NCBI GenBank assembly: GCA_041671545.1
Contig: JBAZBI010000009.1
Coordinates: 62,001 to 126,000 of the forward strand
DNA: 64,000 nt
Direction of reading: 5' to 3'
Source of the DNA: UBA1563 sp041671545
GTDB taxonomy: Bacteria > Bacteroidota > Ignavibacteria > Ignavibacteriales > Ignavibacteriaceae
Shown piece by piece: positions 53,766-62,858 of this stretch. The notes below the pieces were generated by a model. It ran no database searches, was not told the origin of the DNA, and saw only the letters and a program-made list of their open reading frames with translations. Numbering within the stretch: position 1 is the stretch's first letter; every line of letters begins with the position of its first letter. Both the position numbers and the translations under genes were made by a program.

Positions 53766-54058
53766 TATCTAATCTCAAATGATGAAAATTCTGCGTTATA
53801 AGTGGTCCACATAATTGAAAAAGTTTTTACGTATGAATGAGACGGACCAAGTTTCATTTGCTCAAAAAGCTCCATAATTTTTATTTTTTCTCCTTCAGTA
53901 ACAGCAAGTACTTCGCCGGAATAAAGATTTTTCACATATCCTTTAATATTTAACCTCATTGCTGTGCGCAAAACAAAATAGCGGAAGCCGACACCCTGGA
54001 CAAGTCCGCCAACGATAATTTCTGCGCGTGATAGATCACTTTTTATTTTTTCGGCCAT
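53765..54058 (-). CDS. acyP: Acylphosphatase
   Basis: This 97-residue enzyme hydrolyses acyl phosphates. The motif GLVQGVGFRYFV contains the catalytic Arg, and GYVKNLYSGEVLAV the catalytic Asn. It overlaps the EamA gene by 16 bases and ispF by one base. Confidence 0.93.
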   Translation of the reverse strand: MAEKIKSDLSRAEIIVGGLVQGVGFRYFVLRTAMRLNIKGYVKNLYSGEVLAVTEGEKIKIMELFEQMKLGPSHSYVKTFSIMWTTYNAEFSSFEIR

Positions 54059-54951
54059 AGCTCTGAAGTTAGTATTCCAATAAAGATAAATGCAGCACCG
54101 ACTATTCCAAAGTTAGATAATTTTTCATTTATGAAGAAATAAGCCGTTAGTGCCGCAAATATCGGTTCCATGGAAAAAATTATACTTGCTCTGGTTGGTG
54201 TTACCGACTGTTGAAATTTTGTTTGTAAACTTGTTGTCAAAATCGTAGCAAACAATGTTGTGTAAAGAATAGCAATTACAACTTCAGTATTTAAAACGAT
54301 TTTTATCTGTTCAATTTGAAAAAGTGAAAAGACGATGACTGAGAGAATACTTAGTAATCCGGTAACCGATATTTGTGCAAATGTTAAAAACCGGTGATTG
54401 TGGTTTGCACTTATTTTATCAAGATAGACGATATACACCGCGTAAAATATAGCGCAAATGAGCGTAAGGAAATCTCCAAAATTAAATCCTTCGCGCAGTT
54501 CAGAAAAAATGCTGAACAAAGAGTTTTCTTTACTTGAAAGAAAAATAATACCGACCGTTACTAAAAGAACGCCAAGAATATTTCCAAGGGTTGGAATTCG
54601 CTTTTCAATTATCGTTTGGAGGATCGGGGTGAACAAAACAAATGTTCCGGTGATAAATGCCGACTTTGTTGCGGTTGTATATTGCAAACCGATAGTTTGA
54701 ACCGCAAACCCTATGTACAAAAAAACACCGAGAATAAATCCTTCGCTTAACTGTTTTTTTGAAATAGATTTGAACAAAGGATAAACAAACGGCAGCAACA
54801 AAAACGAAGCAATAAAAAAACGGATAGAAACAAACATCATCGGAGAGATAAATGCCAACGCCGATTTTATCATCACAAACGTTCCGCCCCAAATTAACGT
54901 GTTGCTAAACAATGCTCCTTCGGCAATAATTTGTTTCTTGTTCATGCTCAC
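54043..54951 (-). CDS. EamA/DMT-family transporter
   Basis: This 302-residue, 10-span drug/metabolite transporter has two EamA repeats, with the first including NTLIWGGTFVMIKSAL and the second including FSMEPIFAALTAYFFINE. Start is GTG at 54949-54951 or ATG at 54945. Substrate is unknown. Confidence 0.88.
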   Translation of the reverse strand: MSMNKKQIIAEGALFSNTLIWGGTFVMIKSALAFISPMMFVSIRFFIASFLLLPFVYPLFKSISKKQLSEGFILGVFLYIGFAVQTIGLQYTTATKSAFITGTFVLFTPILQTIIEKRIPTLGNILGVLLVTVGIIFLSSKENSLFSIFSELREGFNFGDFLTLICAIFYAVYIVYLDKISANHNHRFLTFAQISVTGLLSILSVIVFSLFQIEQIKIVLNTEVVIAILYTTLFATILTTSLQTKFQQSVTPTRASIIFSMEPIFAALTAYFFINEKLSNFGIVGAAFIFIGILTSELWPKK

Positions 54952-54962
54952 TGTTTTAATTT

Positions 54963-55868
54963 CTATTCGTCGCTATAACCAAGTGAGCGAAGCATGTTCT
55001 CGTTCTTGCGCCAGTTCTCTTTAACTTTAACGCGTAGATCAAGAAAAACTTCGCGCTCTAAAAACGCTTCAATTTCTTTTCGTGCGGCGGCGCCAATATT
55101 CTTTATTCCGGCACCACCTTTTCCGATTAATATTTTCCTTTGCGATTCCTTCTCAACATAAATTTCCGCTTCGATGTAATCTTTTCTTCCTTCGCGTTCT
55201 TTAAAATCGAGAATTGCGACTTCAGTGCTATAAGGGATTTCATCTTCATAGAATAAAAATATTTTTTCCCTAATAAATTCCGAAACGAAAAACCGCTCAT
55301 TTCTGTCGGAAAGTGCATCGTCCGGATAATATTTCGGATGCTCAGGCAGATAATGAAGAATCAGTTTTATCAACACATCAATTTGAAATTTTTCTTGCGC
55401 TGAAACGGCAATGATTTCATCAAACATTTTCAGTTGATGCAATAATTCAATTTCCTCCGAAACTTTTTCCTGAGAAATGAGATCAACTTTGGTCAGTACT
55501 AATATTTTCTTTTTTGAAGTATTCTGTAAAACTTCGTTCACCAAATGTTCTTTGAGAATATCTTTGTGAACGCCATGAGCCGAGCATTCTGCAAGGGCTA
55601 AAACCACATCCGAATCAGCTACAGCGGAATGCACCGCTTCAATCATTTTTTGCTGAAGTAGATATTTTGGTTCAAGGATTCCCGGTGTATCTAAAAAAAT
55701 GATCTGATATTCATCTTCCGATAAAATCCCGATAATATTTTTGCGTGTGGTTTGCGGCTTATTAGTAGCGATCGAGAACTTCAACTTTAAAAAAGAATTT
55801 AACAAAGTTGATTTCCCGGCATTCGGTTTTCCGATAATGCTGACGTATCCCGATTTTATATTCATCAA
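54963..55868 (-). CDS. era: GTPase Era
   Basis: Era is a GTPase for 16S rRNA maturation. The 301-residue product has the P-loop GKPNAGKSTLLN, the G3 motif DTPGI, the G4 motif TKVD, and a C-terminal KH domain with LIGKGGAGIKNIGAAARKEI. Length and layout are standard. Confidence 0.97.
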   Translation of the reverse strand: MMNIKSGYVSIIGKPNAGKSTLLNSFLKLKFSIATNKPQTTRKNIIGILSEDEYQIIFLDTPGILEPKYLLQQKMIEAVHSAVADSDVVLALAECSAHGVHKDILKEHLVNEVLQNTSKKKILVLTKVDLISQEKVSEEIELLHQLKMFDEIIAVSAQEKFQIDVLIKLILHYLPEHPKYYPDDALSDRNERFFVSEFIREKIFLFYEDEIPYSTEVAILDFKEREGRKDYIEAEIYVEKESQRKILIGKGGAGIKNIGAAARKEIEAFLEREVFLDLRVKVKENWRKNENMLRSLGYSDE

Positions 55869-56068
55869 TCAATTTCCTTTCAATTTCTACTCGCACAAAC
55901 TCAATCCAATTAATGGATGGTTGTTTGCATCTTCTCATTTTTTGATTGGAAATATAATCCTTTTTGAAGCGACAGTGAAATAATTAACATGGTTGATGGG
56001 TGAGGTTTGACGGTTGATGGAGTACAATCGAATCAAAAGTAAAACTATCATTTACCCAACCACTTATC

Positions 56069-56112
56069 GTCTCAAAGTCTCAAAGTCTCACAGTCTCAAG
56101 GTCACAAAGTCG
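56069..56112 (+). repeat. 8-bp tandem repeat, about five copies
   Basis: The unit GTCTCAAA is repeated about five times with single changes (GTCTCAAA, GTCTCAAA, GTCTCACA, GTCTCAAG, GTCACAAA). It lies between era and the anti-sigma gene. Confidence 0.85.
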
Positions 56113-56114
56113 AA

Positions 56115-56624
56115 CTAATGCCTAATCGCTTTGTACTTCTCCACCAGAAAATAGATTGACAAAATGAAAAATAGAAGCATCGTTACTTCAAATGAACGAA
56201 GAGTCTTTTCTCCAAAAGCCAAACCAATGATCGATTTCAGTTGCACAGAAGTTTGATTAAACCATTGAGCCATCTCACTATTTACAGAGACTTGAAAGAT
56301 CGTTTTTGATGCTCTGTAACCTACAAATCCAATAATGGCGGCTATTCCTAAGCTAAATAAAGAAACAATAAATCTGAAAAATGTTTTCTGCGATTTATCA
56401 CTGCGCATTTTCTTGGCAATTTTCTTCATGATCAAATATTCAATTCCTTCAGGCGTTTTTTCTTCATGCTGCTCGGACAATAATAAATTAAGCGATTTAA
56501 AACTTTTCAATTCATCGGAACAGAAAGAGCATTCTGATAAATGTTGTTCCACCACGATTTTTTCTTGCTGCGATAATTCATTATCAACTAACCGGTTAAG
56601 ATCATCATTAGTTAAATGTTTCAT
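56115..56624 (-). CDS. Zinc-finger (HC2-type) anti-sigma factor
   Basis: This 169-residue anti-sigma protein has the cytoplasmic zinc motif H-x3-C-x2-C (HLSECSFC) near residue 30, a membrane segment near residues 85-105, and a second hydrophobic segment near the C-terminus. It should inhibit the ECF sigma factor encoded just upstream, with which it overlaps by ATGA (four bases). Confidence 0.88.
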   Translation of the reverse strand: MKHLTNDDLNRLVDNELSQQEKIVVEQHLSECSFCSDELKSFKSLNLLLSEQHEEKTPEGIEYLIMKKIAKKMRSDKSQKTFFRFIVSLFSLGIAAIIGFVGYRASKTIFQVSVNSEMAQWFNQTSVQLKSIIGLAFGEKTLRSFEVTMLLFFILSIYFLVEKYKAIRH

Positions 56625-57187
56625 AACAATTCCCTTTCCAAATGCTTTTGAGAAATGACTTCTTTTAAAGCTGTGCGCGAACGGTGAAGCAAAACTTTTA
56701 CATTGTTCACGCTTGTATTTATAATTTTACTGATTTCTTCACACGACATGCTTTCAAGATAAAAAAGTGTGATAACGACCGAATAATTTTCCGGCAATTC
56801 CTGAATTGCTAAATTTAGTAGTTCATTCTTCTCTTGAGAAAATTCTTTTTCGGGAACTGATAGTGTCAGAGGATTATCTTCATTATCAATCGAAAGCATC
56901 TCTTGTTCAATTTTTCTTTTTTTACCCGATAGTTTTGTAACTGCTGAATTGAAAACAATCCGGTAAAACCAAGTTGAGAACTTAGCTTCTCTCTTAAAAG
57001 ATTTTAACGCGAAAAACGCTTTAACAAAACAGTCTTGCAGTATTTCTTCTGCATCCATTTCGTTTTTCAACATTCGTTTTAACAGAGAAAATGCTTTATG
57101 CTTATAGCGGTTAATCAAAAGAGAAAAATCATTCGCATTCCCTTGCAGAACCGAATCAATTATTTCGATGTCACTTAAGTGTTTCAT
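56621..57187 (-). CDS. ECF RNA polymerase sigma factor
   Basis: This 188-residue ECF sigma-70 protein has region 2 (MDAEEILQDCFVKAFFAL; FSTWFYRIVFNSAVTK) and region 4 (LPENYSVVITLFYLESMSCE, then EISKIINTSVNNVKVLLHRS). It has the paired anti-sigma gene overlapping its end. Likely a stress-response switch of unknown signal. Confidence 0.94.
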   Translation of the reverse strand: MKHLSDIEIIDSVLQGNANDFSLLINRYKHKAFSLLKRMLKNEMDAEEILQDCFVKAFFALKSFKREAKFSTWFYRIVFNSAVTKLSGKKRKIEQEMLSIDNEDNPLTLSVPEKEFSQEKNELLNLAIQELPENYSVVITLFYLESMSCEEISKIINTSVNNVKVLLHRSRTALKEVISQKHLERELL

Positions 57188-57283
57188 ACTTCCTTTGACT
57201 ACCGTTTTTCCAAAAAAGTTACAGTACCTCTGTAAAATTCCAAATCTAAAATGACAAATCCCAACGATACATCCTCCTTATTT

Positions 57284-57380
57284 CTGCCGACTGCTCCCTG
57301 CCAACTGCGAACTGCTTCCTGCCAACTGCTTTTGCCGACTGCCGTCTGCCTTCTGTCAACTGCCCTCTGCCGACTGACTC
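57284..57380 (+). repeat. Degenerate CTGCCRACTG-type repeats
   Basis: About nine degenerate units of the type CTGCCGACTG / CTGCCAACTG occur between the sigma-factor gene and the DUF6249 gene. They have a period of roughly 10-11 bases and no coding meaning. A short frame that crosses them is a low-complexity artefact. Confidence 0.75.
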
Positions 57381-57459
57381 TGTAACCTTTCCGCAAACTC
57401 ACTTGTCATAATATTCAGAAGAAAAGAAATTTTTTAAATCATAAGAAAGGATAAATACC

Positions 57460-57813
57460 ATGGAAGGAGTCATCGCCGTAACCATTCCGATTTTTGTCAC
57501 TCTAATTGTCGGAATCATCGTTGTAACCGGAATTTACTTCGGTTCCAGAGAAAAACAGATGTTAATAGAAAAAGGGCTTTCACCGGCAGAAATAAAAGAG
57601 TTTTTGCAGAAGAAGAAAGACAAATATCTTCTACTTAAGATTGGGATCATCATGACTTGTTTCGGTGTTGGACTTGGATTCGGAATGTTCCTCGAAGATA
57701 CAACATCAAAAGAATTTTATGTTCCGCTTTCAATTTTCGTCTCAACCGGAGTCGGCTTTATTCTCGCCAACAAATACGGGAATAAAAAGGAAGTGGGGGA
57801 ACAAGTAAACTGA
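57460..57813 (+). CDS. DUF6249 small membrane protein
   Basis: This 117-residue protein has an N-terminal hydrophobic segment (VTLIVGIIVVTGIYFG), a charged helix (EKQMLIEKGLSPAEIKEFLQ), two further hydrophobic segments and a basic tail. The pattern fits DUF6249 of Bacteroidota. Such genes often sit beside ECF sigma factor genes (from memory), as here, so it is a possible target. Function is unknown. An AAAGGAT site precedes the ATG. Confidence 0.82.
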   Translation: MEGVIAVTIPIFVTLIVGIIVVTGIYFGSREKQMLIEKGLSPAEIKEFLQKKKDKYLLLKIGIIMTCFGVGLGFGMFLEDTTSKEFYVPLSIFVSTGVGFILANKYGNKKEVGEQVN

Positions 57814-57845
57814 TAAAGAGTCTCTTTTAGTGCATTGATGATTAA

Positions 57846-57880
57846 AAAGAAATCCTCCGCTTTGTGCGGAGGATTTCTTT
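57846..57880 (+). terminator. Bidirectional terminator
   Basis: A perfect 15-bp stem (AAAGAAATCCTCCGC / GCGGAGGATTTCTTT) with a 5-base loop lies between the convergent DUF6249 and trxB genes. A/T runs on both sides let it terminate both strands. Confidence 0.93.
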
Positions 57881-57909
57881 ACTAAGAACTGATTACCGAC
57901 TACTAATTA

Positions 57910-58854
57910 CTACTCTTGCGCTTCCAACCATCGTTCTGCATCAATGGCAGCCATGCAACCGGAACCGGCAGCGGTTACAGCCTGGCGGTAAGTCTTATCA
58001 GCAACATCACCTGCGGCAAAAACTCCCGGCACATTTGTAAATGTTGAACCTGGTGTAACTTTCAAGTAACCAACTTCATCCATATCTAAAACACCTTTGA
58101 ATAATTTAGTGTTTGGCTGGTGACCTATGGCGATGAACAAACCATCAGCTTTTACTTCCGTTACTTCTTTTGTAACTGTATCTTCAAGCAAAACTCCGGT
58201 CATTTGTTTTCTTCCACCTTCTTCTGTGCCGATGACTTCTTTAACAACTTTATTAAGCATCATAGAAATTTTAGGATTTTTCTCAGTCCGCTCAGACATA
58301 ATTTTTGATGACCTAAACGCTTCGCGGCGGTGGATCAACACTACTTCCGAAGCATGATGCGATAAATAATTTGCTTCTTCCATCGCGGTGTCCCCTCCGC
58401 CAACAATCAACACTTTTTGATTTTTGAAGAAGAATCCGTCGCACGTTGCGCAGGCAGAGACTCCGTGTCCCATATAATTTCCTTCGCTCGGAATGCCAAG
58501 TAATTTAGCTGATGCGCCGGTTGCAATGATTACCGTATCGGCAGTAAAAACTTCGTCGTAAGATTTTACTGTGAATGGACGTTTTGAAAAATCCACCGAT
58601 GTTGCCTCTTTAAATTGGCAATCAGCGCCAACTCGAATAGCTTGCTTTCGCATAATATCCATAAGCTCCGGACCTTGTATGCCGTGTTCAAAACCGGGGT
58701 AATTTTCTACTTCGGTGGTGATGGTTAATTGCCCGCCGGGCTGCATTCCTTCGAGCACAAGCGGACTCATATTTGCTCTTGCTGTATATAAAGCGGCGGT
58801 TAGTCCGGCAGGACCAGAGCCGATGATAATTACTTTATGATGATTATTTTCCAT
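57910..58854 (-). CDS. trxB: Thioredoxin reductase
   Basis: TrxB reduces thioredoxin with NADPH and FAD. The 314-residue product has the FAD site GSGPAGLTAALYTARAN, the redox pair CATCD, the NADPH site VGGGDTAMEEANYL and the FAD C-terminal motif GVFAAGDVADKTYRQAVTA. Length and layout are standard. Confidence 0.97.
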   Translation of the reverse strand: MENNHHKVIIIGSGPAGLTAALYTARANMSPLVLEGMQPGGQLTITTEVENYPGFEHGIQGPELMDIMRKQAIRVGADCQFKEATSVDFSKRPFTVKSYDEVFTADTVIIATGASAKLLGIPSEGNYMGHGVSACATCDGFFFKNQKVLIVGGGDTAMEEANYLSHHASEVVLIHRREAFRSSKIMSERTEKNPKISMMLNKVVKEVIGTEEGGRKQMTGVLLEDTVTKEVTEVKADGLFIAIGHQPNTKLFKGVLDMDEVGYLKVTPGSTFTNVPGVFAAGDVADKTYRQAVTAAGSGCMAAIDAERWLEAQE

Positions 58855-58899
58855 TAAATTTTCTCCAATTTATTTTTTCTTTATCGTTTGATTACACAT

Positions 58900-59844
58900 T
58901 TAAGAAGAAGATTCATTTTTCTTCTTCCGTAAAAATTCTGCGTTACGTTTTAATCCTTTTAACTTCGTACGCAAGATAGGACTCTCCGCAAATTTTTGTT
59001 TAAAAGATTCTTCACTCATATTTTCAACCGATTCAAGAGCGATTTCCTCATTCCCTTTTTTCGGATGAAATTCCGTTTCCCTTGTTTTCGTAGAAAACTT
59101 TTTATTCCATGGACAAACTTCCTGACAAATATCGCAACCAAAAATCCAATTCTCAAATTTACCAGAAAGCGATTTGTCAATCTCACCTTTATTTTCAATC
59201 GTCAAATACGAAATACATCTGTTCGCATCAACAACATAATCTTGAACAATCGCATTTGTCGGACACGCATCTATACAGGCGGTACAGCTTCCGCAAAGCT
59301 CCTCAACTTTTGGTGAAGGAGCAAATTCATAGTTTGTAATTACCGTGACGACAAAAAACCAGCTTCCCATTTTCCGGTTGATTACATTTGAATGCTTCCC
59401 AAGCCAGCCAAGTCCCGAACGCACCGCCCAAGCTTTATCCATCACGGGTCCGGTATCAACATACGTTTTAGCTTCAAATGTTGGATCAATTTCTTTTAAT
59501 TTCTGAATCAGAAGATCAAGTTTCTCCCAAATTATCAAATGATAATCTTTTCCCCAGGCATAACGGGAAACTTTTCCAAAATCTTCAGCATCTGAATGTT
59601 GATGTCCGGTGTAATAATTCATTCCCAAGGAAATAATACTTCCAGCTTCCCGCAGAATCAATCGAACATCTTTTCGCTTTTCTAAGTTTCGCTCCATGTA
59701 ACTCATTCCGGCGTTAAATTTATTCTGCAACCACTCTTTCAGATGTTTAACTTCTTCATGTAAATCAGAGTATTCAGCAAAACCAACAAGATCGAATCCG
59801 AGTGACTTTGAAATATCTTCTACAATTTTTTTAGTTAATTTCAT
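58900..59844 (-). CDS. queG: Epoxyqueuosine reductase QueG
   Basis: QueG reduces epoxyqueuosine in tRNA to queuosine. The 314-residue product has the cobalamin-dependent core (GMNYYTGHQHSD; DTGPVMDKAWAVRSGLGWLG) and two 4Fe-4S motifs (CGSCTACIDACP and CDICQEVCPW). It follows the Rieske gene by 27 bases. Confidence 0.95.
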   Translation of the reverse strand: MKLTKKIVEDISKSLGFDLVGFAEYSDLHEEVKHLKEWLQNKFNAGMSYMERNLEKRKDVRLILREAGSIISLGMNYYTGHQHSDAEDFGKVSRYAWGKDYHLIIWEKLDLLIQKLKEIDPTFEAKTYVDTGPVMDKAWAVRSGLGWLGKHSNVINRKMGSWFFVVTVITNYEFAPSPKVEELCGSCTACIDACPTNAIVQDYVVDANRCISYLTIENKGEIDKSLSGKFENWIFGCDICQEVCPWNKKFSTKTRETEFHPKKGNEEIALESVENMSEESFKQKFAESPILRTKLKGLKRNAEFLRKKKNESSS

Positions 59845-59871
59845 TGTTACTTTACGGACATATTAAATGGA

Positions 59872-60207
59872 TTACCATTTCATTTCTTTTTTAACCACTT
59901 TAACCCAAATTTCATCTGCATAAATTTTCGACTCATACGTTTGCAAACCGCTTCTTCCGTCTGGTTGGTTGCCTGTTTCAAGATTGAACTGCCAACCGTG
60001 CGCGGGGCAAAAAACATACCCGGCGTCAAGAAATCCATCATAAATTATAGACGTGTGTTGATGCGGACAAACATTCGAAAGGGCGTAAAACTTTCCTTTA
60101 ACTTTGAAGAGTGCAATTTCTTCCGAGCCGACAATGAACTTTTTCCCTTGATTTTCTTTTATGTCACCTATCGAACAAATTTTGGTAAACCCTTCTAATT
60201 CACTCAC
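59872..60207 (-). CDS. Rieske 2Fe-2S ferredoxin
   Basis: This 111-residue soluble Rieske protein has CPHQH and CPAHGWQFN as cluster ligands. It resembles the NirD or dioxygenase-ferredoxin type. It overlaps the MBL gene by ATGA, so it is translationally coupled; the partner is unknown. Confidence 0.9.
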   Translation of the reverse strand: MSELEGFTKICSIGDIKENQGKKFIVGSEEIALFKVKGKFYALSNVCPHQHTSIIYDGFLDAGYVFCPAHGWQFNLETGNQPDGRSGLQTYESKIYADEIWVKVVKKEMKW

Positions 60208-61052
60208 AATGTTTCAAGCCTTTCTCTTACAGAAAATCCCTTTTCACTTTTTGCAACAGTTGCGGCGGCAAAAAACGGATCGTGTTCAAAAACTAATTTC
60301 CAATTTTCTTCTACAGCTACGGGAAGGATTGCCTTCTTTTCGGAGAGCGTAATTAAAGGCTGCAAATCATATCCCATGATATATGGCAATGGAATGTGAG
60401 AACTCGTCGGGAACAAATCGCCGCAATACAAAAGTGTGGTTGCTGTATCAAATATTTTGAAAAGTTGCTGCCCGATGGTGTGTCCGTTTACCGAACGCAG
60501 AGCAATTTCATCATCAAATAATTTTTCTTTCTCATTGAAAAAATGAAGAACTCCATTTTCAAAAAGAACTTGAAAGTTTTCTTTCAGATAACTTCCCTTG
60601 TCCCGGTCAGTAGCTTTCATGCCCCATTCATAATTTTCTTTTGCTACAAAATATTTTGCGTTTGGAAAAGCCGGGATGAGTTTTCCGTTCTCTTCTTTTG
60701 TCGATCCGCCGGTATGATCGAAGTGAAGATGCGTTAGCAAAACATCGGTAATATCAGAAGGTTCAATTCCCAATTCTGCCAACGAAAGTTCAAGCGAATG
60801 CTGCGAAAAATCGAGCTCATAAATTTCTTTTGCTTTTTCATTCCACTTATTTCCCATTCCGGTATCGATCAAGATTTTTCGGGAGTCTGAAACAAGTAAG
60901 AGATTTCTTGTTACCAAAGAAATTCTATTCAATTGGTCTGCCGGGTTTGACTTGCTCCAAAGTGGTTTCGGAATTATTCCGAACATAGCTCCGCCGTCTA
61001 ACTTAAATCCACCCGACAAAAGTGAATGGACGCTATATTTTCCAATTTTCAT
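60204..61052 (-). CDS. MBL-fold metal-dependent hydrolase
   Basis: This 282-residue metallo-beta-lactamase-fold protein has the HLHFDHTGG motif for metal binding, and further ligands in GHTIGQQ, CGDLFPTSSHIPLP and FEHDPF. It is close to uncharacterised quorum-lactonase-like hydrolases. Overlap with the Rieske gene suggests a common pathway. Confidence 0.88.
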   Translation of the reverse strand: MKIGKYSVHSLLSGGFKLDGGAMFGIIPKPLWSKSNPADQLNRISLVTRNLLLVSDSRKILIDTGMGNKWNEKAKEIYELDFSQHSLELSLAELGIEPSDITDVLLTHLHFDHTGGSTKEENGKLIPAFPNAKYFVAKENYEWGMKATDRDKGSYLKENFQVLFENGVLHFFNEKEKLFDDEIALRSVNGHTIGQQLFKIFDTATTLLYCGDLFPTSSHIPLPYIMGYDLQPLITLSEKKAILPVAVEENWKLVFEHDPFFAAATVAKSEKGFSVRERLETL

Positions 61053-61119
61053 ATACGTTTTTTATCCTTTGGAACAAAGTTAAAGAAGTTTATTTTAAAG
61101 AAAAAGATTCACACTTAAT

Positions 61120-62664
61120 TTGAAAGAAATACTGCTGAAACCACCAATAAAATTTCTCCTCGTTTTTACATTAGGGTTATTCGCTGCGCACACGTTCGCA
61201 CAAGATTCGACAAAAAGTTTAGCAATAAAACCTAACCAAACATTTCGGATGCCCTTCACACTTTTTTATCAATCAGATGTTTCATATCAACTTTACGAAA
61301 ACTTTATGTTGATACGAAAAGCCAACACCGGAGATGCTCAAGCTGCGCATGAAATTGGTGTACGTTATTTAGTGGGACATGGTTTTGATACCGATACCGT
61401 TCAAAGTTACAACTGGATTAAAAAAGCTGCGGAGAAAAAACTTCCCGTTGCATTATACAATCTTGGAATTTTTCAAAACAACGGTTGGGGAACGGAATGG
61501 AATCCTTACGAAGCATTTGATAATTTCTATGCAGCTGCAGGAGAAGGATTTCCCCTCGGCAATTATGTTGTCGGATTATTCTTCACGGAAAATTTAGTTG
61601 TTCCAAGAAATTTATCTGTAGCCTCCTATTTCATCAAAAAAGCCGCCGACCAGAATGTGGAACAGGCGAAGGAATTGCTAAAAGAACTAAAGAAAAGAAA
61701 TGCAGTCGAAGTTGATTCTTCATATGTAGCTGAAATTTTCAAAACTAGAGATAAGTCAAACACTTCCAACAAAAAAAATTCCTACTCACTTTCTTATCTT
61801 GATTTTACAGCCGATTCTACTACCGCAGTTGATGACTCCACTCTTCTCTTCGATGCGGTTCATGAAAAAGATAAAGTTGACAATGAACAGACACTTTCAG
61901 TTTCAATAAAAAGTGATTCAACTTTAGTAATCAAAATGTTGATGGAGGCTAATTGGGGAAGTCCCGAGGCTCTCGCGTTATTGGGAAGGTACTACGAAAA
62001 GGGAAATTTTTTCAAAAAGAATATTTTAACCGCAGCAAGTTATTACTGCCGCGCGGTTCGACTTGAATCCTACAAAGCTGCTCGACTTCTTTTTGATTTG
62101 CTGAAAACACCCAACTTTTTTGCTCTTCTGAAAAAAGAAGTTGACAAAGGAAACACTGAAGCTCAATTTGTGTGGAGTAGTTTAATTGCACAGCAATTTG
62201 ATAATCAAATAACCGGGAACGATGCTCTGAAATTCTTATTGGAAGCTTCAAAGAAAAATCACTTGCCTTCATTAATCGAACTTGGAAATTGGAACGTTGG
62301 AGGAATTATTGCTGAAAAAGATTTGAAAAACGGAATAACCTTTTGGCAGAAAGCCGTTCAAAATGGAAGCAAGGAGGCTGGAGTTCGGTTACGTTTATTG
62401 CAAATACTTAATGAAGAATATGTTCAGAATAAAAACGAACTATATCAAACATTCCTTGCCGGTGAAGAAGAAGGCTCAATACTCGCCCAGATCGCATTAG
62501 GCATTTGCTTCGAAAAAGGAATTCTGGTAAAAAAAGATTTGGCAAAAGCGGTAACTTATTATCGTAAAGCGGCTTTTCGCGGAAGTCAAAACGCATTTTC
62601 CGCTTTAAAAAGAATTTATGATTCTCTGCGACCTAATGAACCTAGATTTATTGTTACGGAATAA
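61120..62664 (+). CDS. Sel1-repeat (SLR) exported protein
   Basis: This 514-residue protein has a signal peptide (FLLVFTLGLFAAHTFAQ) and several Sel1-like repeats (e.g. AAHEIGVRYLVGHGFD, ALYNLGIFQNNGWGTEWN, AQIALGICFEKGILVKKD). These form helical scaffolds for protein-protein interactions. Start is TTG at 61120-61122 with no strong ribosome site; no nearer ATG fits. Partner is unknown. Confidence 0.85.
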   Translation: MKEILLKPPIKFLLVFTLGLFAAHTFAQDSTKSLAIKPNQTFRMPFTLFYQSDVSYQLYENFMLIRKANTGDAQAAHEIGVRYLVGHGFDTDTVQSYNWIKKAAEKKLPVALYNLGIFQNNGWGTEWNPYEAFDNFYAAAGEGFPLGNYVVGLFFTENLVVPRNLSVASYFIKKAADQNVEQAKELLKELKKRNAVEVDSSYVAEIFKTRDKSNTSNKKNSYSLSYLDFTADSTTAVDDSTLLFDAVHEKDKVDNEQTLSVSIKSDSTLVIKMLMEANWGSPEALALLGRYYEKGNFFKKNILTAASYYCRAVRLESYKAARLLFDLLKTPNFFALLKKEVDKGNTEAQFVWSSLIAQQFDNQITGNDALKFLLEASKKNHLPSLIELGNWNVGGIIAEKDLKNGITFWQKAVQNGSKEAGVRLRLLQILNEEYVQNKNELYQTFLAGEEEGSILAQIALGICFEKGILVKKDLAKAVTYYRKAAFRGSQNAFSALKRIYDSLRPNEPRFIVTE

Positions 62665-62858
62665 ACACGGTATCTCTTAAATTCAGCAACTATAAAGTTA
62701 TAACAAATTAGAATTAGAATTGGGTGCTCTTGCATGGATGAATGATCGCATGGTTGAATGGAGCAATTTTCATTCACCCACTCAATCACGCAATGAGTTT
62801 ATAAATGCAGTAACCACTGAATCGAAATCAACCCTTGCGGAAAGAGAGAAACTATCTA

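Noticed and set aside
57199..57402. Short minus-strand reading frame of 67 codons
   Set aside because: It is generated by the CTGCCRACTG repeats, has no family features and no ribosome binding site.
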